Source: Tetragonia tetragonoides
Lineage: Eukaryota; Streptophyta; Magnoliopsida; Caryophyllales; Aizoaceae
Assembly: GCA_038025085.1 (NCBI GenBank)
Contig: CM076140.1
Span: 36,461,501-36,525,500 of the forward strand
Direction: 5' to 3'
DNA length: 64,000 bases
A program made the position numbers and the translations under genes. The notes under the pieces are model-generated. The model was not told where the DNA came from and made no database searches. It saw nothing but the letters and a program-made list of their open reading frames with translations. Positions 35,765 through 46,223 of the stretch are shown one piece after another (the stretch's first letter is position 1; each line of letters opens with the position of its first letter).

Positions 35765-37880
35765 AAAAATAATCTAATTGTTCATATGTTATATATGTAA
35801 TGTTTATTAAAAATAATTTAATTGTTCATCGATTATAAGTGCAATGTTCATTAAAAATAGTCTAATTGTTCATAAGTTATATATGTAATGTTCATCAATA
35901 CTAATCTAATTGTTCATAGATAATATACGTAATGTTCATAAAAAATAGTCTAATTGTTCATCGGTTATAAGTGCAATGTTTATTAAAAATAGTCCAATTA
36001 TTTATAGAGGTTATGTATGTATTATTCATTCAAAATAATCTAATTGTTCATAAAAAATGGTCTAATTAATCTGAAAACTTTAAATAGAAGTACTTCACAA
36101 AAATTTATTTAAGACGGTTTTATCATCACTTTTGGTGAGACAATGGTCACTTTTAAAGAACATAAGACTCACAACTCCATAATAAGTGACCCCTAGTCCC
36201 TACATTTCTAATAATGACCCTATTTTTCTGTAATGTGGTCTTATACAATACTTTTTTTTTTTTTTTATTTTTCTCTTTGAGTGCACGAGACTTACTCTAT
36301 TTATTCTCAAAAAAAAAAAAAACTTTAAATGTGCGAAAAAAGATCAAAAGATAAAGAGTGTAAAATAAAATAGAGAAAGTCCACTAGAATTTCATATGCT
36401 ATAAACACAATGCTCATTTAAAATGCTCTTAGAGTTCATAAGTTATAAACACAATATTCATTTAAAATAGTATAATAGTTCATAATCTATAAACGCAATG
36501 TTCATTTAAAATACTCATATAGTTTATAAGTTATAAACGCAATGTTCATTTAAAATACTCTTATAGTTCATAAGCTATAAACGCAATGTTTATTTAAAAT
36601 ACTTTTAGAGTTCATAAGCTATACAATGTTCATTTAAAATAGTCTAATAGTTCATAATATAGAAACACAATGTTCATTTAAAGTACTCTTGGAGTTCATA
36701 AGCTATAAATGCAATGTTCATTTAAAATAGCTTAATAGTTCATAAACTATAAGCGTAAGGTTCATTTGAAATAGTCTAATTTCATAAGCTATAAACGCAA
36801 TGGTCATTTAAAATAGTCTAATTGTTCATAAGGTATAAACGTAATGTTCATTTAATAAAATAGTCTACTTGTTCATAAGCTATAAACGTAATGTTCATTT
36901 AAAATATTCTAGTAGTTCATAAGTTATAAATGTAATGTTCATTTTAAATAGTCTATTAGTTCATAAGCTATAAACATAATGTTCATTTTAAATAGTCTAA
37001 TTGCCCATAAGCTATAAACATAACGTTCATTAAAAATAGTCTTGTAGTTCATAAGCTATAAATGTAATGTTCATTTTAAATAGTCTAGTAGTTCATAAGC
37101 TATAAACGTAATGTTCATAAAAAATAGTCTAGTAGTTAATAAGCTATAAACGACATTCATTTAAAATAGTCTAGTAGTTCATAAGTTATAAATGTAATAT
37201 TCATTTTAAATAGCCTAATAGTTCATAAGCTATAAACGTAAGGTTCATTTAAAATAGCCTAACAGTTCATAAACTATAAACGTAAGGTTCATTTAAAATA
37301 GTCTAATAGTTCATAAGCAATAAACGTTTTAATGTTCATTCAAAATAGTGTAGTAGTTCATAAGTTATAAACATAAAGTTCATTTAAAGATAGTGTAGTA
37401 GTTCATAAGGTATAAACGTAAGATTCACTTTAAATAGTGTAATAATTCATAAGATATAAACGTGAGGTTCATTTAAAATATGCTAATAGTTCATAAGCTA
37501 TAAACGTAAAGTTCATTAGAAAATGCTAGTAGTTCATAAACTATAAACATAATGTTCATTAAAAATAGTCTAGTTGTTCATGAGCTATAAATACAAGGTT
37601 CCTTAAAGATAATCTAATAGTCCATAAGTTGTAAACACAATGTTTATTAATAATGGTCTAAATAGTTTATAAATTATCAATGTAAGGTTCATTTAAAATA
37701 ATCTAATAGTTCATAGCCTATAAACGTAAGGTTTATTTAAAATAGTCTAATAGTTCATAACCTATAAGCATAATGTTCATTTAAAATAGTCTAATAGTTT
37801 ATAAGTTATATAAATATAAGGTTCATTTGAAACAATCTAATTGTTTATAAGGTGTAACGTAAAGTTCATTAAAGATAATT
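35765..37880. repeat. Tandem array with ~44-bp monomer
   Basis: Degenerate head-to-tail copies of a unit like gttcataagctataaacg + taatgttcatttaaaatagtcta. Each unit has two gttcat motifs about 22 bp apart. A more diverged block (35765-36070) and a main block (about 36385-37880, roughly 34 units) are split by a ~250-bp insertion. No spacers and no coding potential. Confidence 0.92.
36086..36318. mobile_element. Putative small retroposon splitting the 44-bp array
   Basis: The array is interrupted by non-array sequence that ends in an A-run (36309-36322) and is flanked by the direct repeat aaaactttaaat (36074-36085 and 36319-36330). Direct repeats plus an A-tail suggest a SINE-like insertion. 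No Pol III box can be named. Confidence 0.4.
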
Positions 37881-38164
37881 TATAGATCTTTTAAATATAA
37901 TAGGATTTTAAAAAAGAATCAAACACTTAAACATTCACTAAAAAACGGAAAAAGTGGTGATCCAAAAAAATAAAAGAAAAACGGATAAAAGAAAGAGCAA
38001 CCTTAGACTAGAGGTGGGTCCAACAAAAACAAAATTAATTAAATACAATGGAAAAGAAACAAGGGAACAGTAAAATTTTCAAATATGGGGGCACGCGAAT
38101 TTCGCTCGGTTCTATTGGGCTGAAGGTTTGCGGGCGCTGAACAGTCGAGTGTTGTGCATAAGTG

Positions 38165-38184
38165 GGCTGGACGCAGGTCCAGCC
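38165..38184. other. Perfect 8-bp hairpin near the end of the composite insert
   Basis: ggctggac and gtccagcc with loop gcag. GC-rich stem in AT-rich surroundings, located a few bases before LTR-like sequence resumes. Confidence 0.7.
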
Positions 38185-38400
38185 AATAAACACTATTTTT
38201 ATTCATTTCTACTTATCTTATTTCTAAACATACCAATATAGCTACTAAGACTGTCATCACATATAATTATAAAAGAATTAACGTTATTTAATTGGAAAAA
38301 AGAGCATTACCGCTAACAATATTAATATCCAATAAATACACTAAATTACTTTTGTTTATTTTTTTATTTACTTTTATGCTATAAAATACTGGGTATTACA

Positions 38401-39145
38401 GTTATGTTGAGCAAGGTGAGCACAGAATGGTGTTGATTGATTCTGAAATTTTTATCGTTGATACTGCTTAAGTGAGAGAGTTTACTTGTGAACTCTAAAC
38501 TGTTGCAGTTGTCCTGCGTTCTGTTTCGTAGATTATAACTCTATCAAATTTAGACGTCATTGTTTGCTGCTTTGAGCTGCTATAATGTTTCTATTGGGCT
38601 ACTGGTAGTTCTGCTTCTGGCAGTGGAGACACTGAAATTCTTAATTCTGAACTGTTGCAATTGTCCTGGGTTCTGTTTCGTTAACTTTCTTGTTCTGGAT
38701 TCAAAAGTGTGGCTTTGAAATTCTTGGTTAGTTTTGTTCGATGAGATTTTTGGTTGTGACCATCTGTTTGCTCGGTTCTGAATGTTCTGGTTCTACTTGC
38801 TGAACCAAGGGCTATGAACTAGTCACATGGCTCTGGTTATGGAGGTTGGAGTCGAGCAATGTTGATTGATTTTTTAGTTAAGAGCACATAAGGTTTCAAT
38901 GATGAAACTGGTGATAAGAACTCTGGTGATGTGCAACATACAAGGCAAGTGTGCCTTGACAAAGCAAAGAAGGCAAGTTGTCAAATTGATAATTGGACTG
39001 TGATTCCGTTTTAGACCAACATTTGCAGTTTGTGCAAGTTTTTACTCTTAGTGCATGCTCGAGTTAACACAATATTTTGAAACTATGTTCATACCGTATA
39101 ACATGTACTTTGATTTTAGATATGCTGAATAAAGACATACCATAT
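38401..39145. other. Continuation of the gene-like stretch interrupted by gypsy-C
   Basis: After the GTTAT duplication the flank resumes. An imperfect direct repeat of about 40 bp (38490-38531 and 38647-38684; shared gttgca.ttgtcct and gttctgtttcgt) is present. At 38895-39010 a short open stretch reads NDETGDKNSGDVQHTRQ and KAKKASCQID, which might be exon material; no family is recognised. Confidence 0.3.
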
Positions 39146-41164
39146 TGTAACACCCCGGATTTTCTAAATAATAAATAAATAAAAATAACTAAACTCGAGC
39201 CAAAAATCGGGCAAAGTTTCCTTTGTAAATAGACATCCCAAGTTATCGACAAACTGAAACCTGCTTAAACAGAAAATACAACCAAACCAATACAAAAGAT
39301 CCAAACTGACAGCGGAAGACTCCTAACCAAATCCGGAGCATCACTGCCACACTCACTCGTAAGAATGAGTGCAAGGCAAACATTACAACTCTTAACAACC
39401 AGCAAACATTAATGCTTTACAATTTACAACTGAATGAACAACTACAAAATATAATCATAAGAACAACGCGACTCTTCCTTCTGGTCAGCTCGAATTGAAT
39501 GGTTCATCTAGATCTTCACAATCGAACAACCTGTAAAACATACTCCAATCTACTCCCCCATGCAATAGAATATCGCATAGGTTCATCATAGGCCCACCAT
39601 TGAAGAAAAAAGGACGCACACACACGTAACACAGAAAGCAACCAATCAGCTTTTGCTGAGTAACCAAGCATTCTATCAAATAACAAATAAAAGCATGAGG
39701 ATCTCAACTCAGGTCAACTACGACCTTGAATTCACATAAATCCCAAAATAAGTCTCAATTGCATTCTAAATGCTATTTCATCTATAACACAATTCCCAAT
39801 AATTTGTGCCAACTACTCTCAGTCACTAGCTCCTAGCCTCGATCATGTGGGAAGTGAACCGGCGGTAAAACCCGCAGATGCAAAAACCTTTCTCATAACT
39901 TGGTCATAGGCCCTCATATCTCATAACATAGCTTGCAGGCTCTCAAAAGTCCACTCTCGGACCCATTCATAACCATATCAAATTTTTATAAAATAATGCT
40001 CATTACCTAAGAAATAATCTTAGGCTACTCACCCACATGCGAAGAACTAAAGAACTAACAACGTTTGAGCCTCAAACCAACATATCATTTCAAATCATAT
40101 TCATATGCTCATTGCAGTATCCTTACTCAATCTAAGTCTATATCGATAAAGTTCACAATGCGGCACGGGTTCCCAAAAGAATTACACGAGCTCGGTTTAG
40201 TCTATACTCTCATCATTCATACAGTAGTATACTATTCGAGCAAACAACCTAGCCGTGGCTTCTAGCTATGCTTAGTCCTCAAGTACACAGTTTCAATATC
40301 CATCCTAACAAATTACACCTATCTACTGTACGTAATATACACAATTCAGGAGCTAGCATATCTACCAATTAAGCAACCACTGTCATAGAAAGGACTAAAT
40401 CAACAACAATTTCAGAATATAACATTTAAACATGCTTAGGCAAATAATCATCCAATTCACATATAAAGGGGAAAAATAACATCCAACTCCAAGCAATAGA
40501 AGAAGGTTACCTCTAACTGAAGACCCAATTCAATTGCATCATAATCCCTCCCATTAATCATCAAAATATCTAACATATATGCATATATATAATCAAATTA
40601 GAACTTGTCAATCAAAAACCTATAAATCAGAAATTGAACAATAAATTAGGGGTGTAGGATTTCTGGAATCAAACCCACGAAAAGGACAAACTGGGCTTGA
40701 ACGGTAGCGATCGACCATCAACAGGTCATGTTCGGGGTGCTAGGCTCGCCGGAAGCCATGGCCATCGTCGTGGGCAGTAGGACAAAACATAGGCAAGACA
40801 AGGGAAGCTCACGCGAAACAGAACAATGAGAGAGAAAGCAGCAAAATTTGATCTTCAGCAGGACAATTCTGGTGTCTGTAGTAACATTTGCAAGAGAGAG
40901 AGAAAGTTGGGGAAGATGGTTGTGATGGTGTGGGTTTCGTGCGTGAGAAAGAGAATGATGGTGATGATGGGTTTTGCTCTCTTTCAAAAGAAATAAGGGG
41001 AAGGAAGGCGGTGGAACCAATACTTATCAAAACCCTTTTCTAATAGAACACTTAAATATATATCTAATAAATAGATGCATAAATAAGTCCAAAAACTAAA
41101 TATATATCACATTATATATTAATAAATCATTTTAGGAAAGTACTCAAATATTCGGGGCATTACA
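39146..41164 (-). repeat. Tandem element LTR 1
   Basis: tgtaacaccccgg to gggcattaca. It carries the cactcgtaagaatgagtg near-hairpin seen in related LTRs. The His/Ser/Pro-rich frame at 40718-41020 (minus) recurs in all three LTRs only because the LTRs are near-identical. Confidence 0.93.
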
Positions 41165-41447
41165 TTCTACCCCCTTAAAAAGATTTTTGTCCTCAAAAAT
41201 CACTTAAAGCCACCTTACAAATCATGTAGGCAACACAACCTGTGGGTTAGGGGCCCACTAACACCAAATCCATAACAAGCATAGCACCCAAAAAGTAAAC
41301 ATATGAGCACATAAAGCAAATTGAGCACATAGGCATATATCACAACACATAAGTTGACACCAAGCAATGGATACTAGATTCTAAGACCGACACAAGCATA
41401 TGAAGTTACTCGCGTCACCCAAAACCAAACCCGCTCTGATACCAACT
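41165..41447 (-). other. Tandem element interior 1 (PPT and PBS only)
   Basis: 283 bp. Polypurine tract complement ttctacccccttaaaa at the left, PBS at 41433-41444, three bases from the LTR. No ORF. Confidence 0.9.
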
Positions 41448-43465
41448 TGTAACACCCCGGATTTTCTAAATAATAAATAAATAAAAATAACTAAATTCGA
41501 GCCAAAAATCGGGCAGAGTTTCCTTTGTAAATAAACATCCCAAGTTATCGACAAACTGAAAACTGCTTAAACAGAAAATACAACCAAACAAATACAAAAG
41601 ATCCAAACTGACAGCGGAAGACTCCTAACCAAATCCGGAGATTCACTGCCACACTCACTCGTAAGAATGAGTACAAGGAAAGCATTACAACTCTTAACAA
41701 CCAGCAAACATTAATGCTTTACAATTTACAACTGAATGAACAACTACAAAATATAATCATAAGAACAACGCGACTCTTCCTTCTGGTCAGCTCGAATTGA
41801 ATGGTTCATCTAGATCTTCACAATCGAACAACCTGTAAAACATACTCCAATCTACTCCCCCATGCAATAGAATATCGCATAGGTTCATCATAGGCCCACC
41901 ATTGAAGAAAAAAGGACGCACACACACATAACACAGAAAGCAACTAATCAGCTTTTGCTGAGTAACCAAGCATTCTATCAAATAACAAATAAAAGCATGA
42001 GGATCTCAACTCAGGTCAACTACGACCTTGAATTCACATAAATCCCAAAATAAGTCTCAATTGCATTCTAAATGCTATTTCATCTATAACACAATTCCCA
42101 ATAATTTGTGCCAACTATTCTCAGTCACTAGCTCCTAGCCTCGATCATGTGGGAAGTGAACCGGCGGTAAAACCCGCAGATGCAAAAACCTTTTCATTAC
42201 TTGGTCATAGGCCCTCATATCTCATAACATAGCTTGCAGGCTCTCAAAAGTCCACTCTCGGACCCATTCATAACCATATCAAATTTTCATAAAATAATGC
42301 TCATTACCTAAGAAATAATCTTAGGCTACTCACCCACATGCGAAGAACTAAAGAACTAACAACGTTTGAGCCTCAAACCAACATATCATTTCAAATCATA
42401 TTCATATGCTCATTGCAGTATCCTTACTCAATCTAAGTCTATATCGATAAAGTTCACAATGCGGCACGGGTTCCCAAAAGAATTACACGAGCTCGGTTTA
42501 GTCTATACTCTCATCATTCATACAGTAGTATACTATTCGAGCAAACAACCTAGCCGTGGCTTCTAGCTATGCTTAGTCCTCAAGTACACAATTTCAATAT
42601 CCATCCTAACAAATTACACCTATCTACTGTACGTAATATACACAATTCAGGAGCTAGCATATCTACCAATTAAGCAACCACTGTCATAGAAAGGACTAAA
42701 TCAACAACAATTTCAGAATATAACATTTAAACATGCTTAGGCAAATAATCATCCAATTCACATATAAAGGGGAAAAATAACATCCAACTCCAAGCAATAG
42801 AAGAAGGTTACCTCTAACTGAAGACCCAATTCAATTGCATCATAATCCCTCCCATTAATCATCAAAATATCTAACATATACGCATATATATAATCAAATT
42901 AGAACTTGTCAATCAAAAACCTATAAATCAGAAATTGAACAATAAATTAGGGGTGTAGGGTTTCTGGAATCAAACCCACGAAAAGGACAAACTGGGCTTG
43001 AACGGTAGCGATCGACCATCAACAGGTCATGTTCGGGGTGCTAGGCTCGCCGGAAGCCATGGCCATCGTCGTGGGCAGTAGGACAAAACATAGGCAAGAC
43101 AAGGGAAGCTCACGCGAAACAGAACAATGAGAGAGAAAGCAGCAAAATTTGATCTTCAGCAGGACAATTCTGGTGTCTGTAGTAACATTTGCAAGAGAGA
43201 GAGAAAGTTGGGGAAGATGGTTGTGATGGTGTGGGTTTCGTGCGTGAGAAAGAGAATGGTGGTGATGATGGGTTTTGCTCTCTTTCAAAAGAAATAAGGG
43301 GAAGGAAGGCGGTGGAACCAATACTTATCAAAACCCTTTTCTAATAGAACACTTAAATATATATCTAATAAATAGATGCATAAATAAGTCCAAAAACTAA
43401 ATATATATCACAATATACATTAATAAATCATTTTAGGAAAGTACTCAAATATTCGGGGCATTACA
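41448..43465 (-). repeat. Tandem element LTR 2
   Basis: Nearly identical to LTR 1; scattered single-base differences only. Confidence 0.93.
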
Positions 43466-43749
43466 TTCTACCCCCCTTAAAAAGATTTTTGTCCTCAAAA
43501 ATCACTTAAAGCCACCTTACAAATCATGTAGGAAACACAACCTGTGGGTTAGGGGCCCACTAACACCAAATCCATAACAAGCATAGCACCCAAAAAGTAA
43601 ACATATGAGCACATAAAGCAAATTGAGCACATAGGCATATATCACAACGCATAAGTTGACACCAAGCAATGGATACTAGATTCTAAGACCGACACAAGCA
43701 TATGAAGTTACTCGCGTCACCCAAAACCAAACCCGCTCTGATACCAACT
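43466..43749 (-). other. Tandem element interior 2 (PPT and PBS only)
   Basis: 284 bp, matching interior 1 apart from a few bases. PBS at 43735-43746. Confidence 0.9.
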
Positions 43750-45771
43750 TGTAACACCCCGGATTTTCTAAATAATAAATAAATAAAAATAACTAAATTC
43801 GAGCCAAAAATCGGGCAGAGTTTCCTTTGTAAATAAACATCCCAAGTTATCGACAAACTGAAACCTGCTTAAACAGAAAATACAACCAAACAAATACAAA
43901 AGATCCAAACTGACAGCGGAAGACTCCTAACCAAATCCGGAGATTCACTGCCACACTCACTCGTAAGAATGAGTACAAGGAAAGCATTACAACTCTTAAC
44001 AACCAGCAAACATTAATGCTTTACAATTTACAACTGAATGAACAACTACAAAATATAATCATAAGAACAACGCGACTCTTCCTTCTGGTCAGCTCGAATT
44101 GAATGGTTCATCTAGATCTTCACAATCGAGCAACATGTAAAACATACTCCAATCTACTCCCCCATGCAATAGAATATCGCATAGGTTCATCATAGGCCCA
44201 CCATTGAAGAAAAAAGGACGCACACACACATAACACAGAAAGCAACCAATCAGCTTTTGCTGAGTAACCAAGCATTCTATCAAATAACAAATAAAAGCAT
44301 GAGGATCTCAACTCAGGTCAACTACGACCTTGAATTCACATAAATCCCAAAATAAGTCTCAATTGCATTCTAAATGCTATTTCATCTATAACACAATTCC
44401 CAATAATTTGTGCCAACTACTCTCAGTCACTAGCTCCTAGCCTCGATCATGTGGGAAGTGAACCGGCGGTAAAACCCGCAGATGCAAAAACCTTTCTCAT
44501 AACTTGGTCATAGGCCCTCATATCTCATAACATAGCTTGCAGGCTCTCAAAAGTCCACTCTCGGACCCATTCATAACCATATCAAATTTTCATAAAATAA
44601 TGCTCATTACCTAAGAAATAATCTTAGGCTACTCACCCACATGCGAAGAACTAAAGAACTAACAACGTTTGAGCCTCAAACCAACATATCATTTCAAATC
44701 ATATTCATATGCTCATTGCAGTATCCTTACTCAATCTAAGTCTATATCGATAAAGTTCACAATGCGGCACGGGTTCCCAAAAGAATTACACGAGCTCGGT
44801 TTAGTCTATACTCTCATCATTCATACAGTAGTATACTATTCGAGCAAACAACCTAGCCGTGGCTTCTAGCTATGCTTAGTCTTCAAGTACACAATTTCAA
44901 TATCCATCCTAACAAATTACACCTATCTACTGTACGTAATATACACAATTCAGGAGCTAGCATATCTACCAATTAAGCAACCACTGTCATAGAAAGGACT
45001 AAATCAACAACAATTTCAGAATATAACATTTAAACATGCTTAGGCAAATAATCATCCAATTCACATATAAAGGGGGAAAATAACATCCAACTCCAAGCAA
45101 TAGAAGAAGGTTACCTCTAACTAAAGACCCAATTTCAATTGCATCATAATCCCTCCAATTAATCAAATCAAAATACCTAACATATATGCATATATATAAT
45201 CAAATTAGAACTTGTCAATCAAAACCCTATAAATCAGAAATTGAATAATAAATTAGGGGTGTAGGGTTTCTGGAATTAAACCCACGAAAAGGACGAACTG
45301 GGCTTGAACGGTAGCGATCAGCCATCAACAGGTCACGTTCGGGGTGCTAGGCTGGCCGGAATCCATGGCCATCGTCGTGGGCAGTAGCACAAAACAGAGG
45401 CAAGACAAGGGAAGCTCACGCGAAACAGAACAATGAGAGAGAAAGCAGCAAAATTTGATCTTCAGCAGGACAATTCTGGTGTCTGCAGTAACGTTTGCAG
45501 GAGAGAGAGAAAGTTGGGGAAGATGGTTGTGATGGTGTGGGTTTCGTGCGTGAGAAAGAGAATGGTGGTGATGATGGGTTTTGCTCTCTTTCAAAAGAAA
45601 TAAGGGGAAGGAAGGCGGTGGAACCAATACTTATCAAAACCCTTTTCTAATAGAACACTTAAATATATATCTAATAAATAGATGCATAAATAAGTCCAAA
45701 AACTAAATATATATCACATTATATATTAATAAATTATTTTAGGAAAGTACTCAAATATTCGGGGTATTACA
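43750..45771 (-). repeat. Tandem element LTR 3
   Basis: Matches LTR 1 and 2 closely over its first 1.3 kb and shows more substitutions and small indels in 45110-45380. It ends ggggtattaca rather than ggggcattaca. Confidence 0.92.
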
Positions 45772-46154
45772 CATATGTTAGGGGATAATTCCAATTGAGG
45801 ACCCCTTTTGTAATACTCAGTCGTATCCATTATTTTGCTTGTTTTGACTTGTGAGTAGTAGTATGCTTATATGAGAATTACTACTTTGGTATTTTGGTGT
45901 TTTAATTGTGACTTTAGGGTCAAATTGAACTCCATATGCAAGGGACTTGGGATTCTCTTTGGATGCTCAAGATGATCAAGGCAAGAGAAGTGATCATGAG
46001 TATTGAAGAGAGCATTGGATACCTTCTTGGATGCATTTTGACATTGAAATAGAGTGACTAGTGGCTTTAATTCTTTTGGGAGTTATGTTGGTGACTTATT
46101 GTTGTTTAGGGGGTTACAATGTGTAAATCGTCTAGGTTTGTCTTGATGTTTTCT

Positions 46155-46163
46155 TATAAATAG
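46155..46163 (+). promoter_or_regulatory. TATA box of element D LTR
   Basis: tataaatag within cttataaatagg. Gypsy-B begins about 60 bp downstream, probably just after the transcription start. Confidence 0.7.
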
Positions 46164-46223
46164 GATCACATCTCATCCCATAGACCATCTCTTTCCATAG
46201 TTTATTTTTCCTAGTTCACTTTA

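Larger units (their letters stand above)
33681..38185. mobile_element. Composite insert in gypsy-C, possibly a Helitron
   Basis: About 4.5 kb foreign to the LTR, holding MULE-2, a 44-bp tandem array and a terminal hairpin. The sequence at 38186 onward resembles the end of gypsy-A's LTR again. A hairpin near one end and a tandem array inside it suggest a Helitron, but a CTRR terminus is not clear (the sequence after the hairpin reads aataaacactat), and the left border is only approximate. Confidence 0.3.
24450..38400 (-). mobile_element. Solo-LTR-like gypsy unit carrying nested insertions (gypsy-C)
   Basis: Starts tgtaacaccccg and ends gggtattaca, with TSD GTTAT at 24445-24449 and 38401-38405. 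The left 160 bp and the end resemble gypsy-A. There is no internal PBS and no second LTR, so this is best read as one LTR left by recombination (solo LTR), later enlarged by a complete copia element (26024-32246) and a composite insert (about 33681-38185). Removing both leaves about 3.2 kb, comparable to the 2.7-kb LTR of gypsy-A. Confidence 0.75.
39146..45771 (-). mobile_element. Triple-LTR gypsy-type tandem with ~283-bp interiors
   Basis: Three LTRs (39146-41164, 41448-43465, 43750-45771; about 2.02 kb each) alternate with two tiny interiors (41165-41447 and 43466-43749). The whole is flanked by one TSD, CATAT (39141-39145 and 45772-45776). Each interior has the polypurine tract next to the left LTR (minus-strand aagggggtagaa) and PBS gctctgatacca next to the right one (minus polarity), with no room for gag or pol. 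It is therefore a non-autonomous element with very large LTRs and an almost empty body, extended by one repeat unit, presumably by LTR-LTR recombination. Confidence 0.92.

Noticed and set aside
35765..37880. CRISPR-like array
   Set aside because: Units are contiguous and degenerate with no unique spacers, in a plant genome; this is a tandem repeat.
40718..45637. Three copies of a ~100-residue His/Ser/Pro-rich minus-strand frame
   Set aside because: It recurs because the LTRs are near-identical. Composition is that of a CT-rich LTR region, with no domain and small changes that look neutral.
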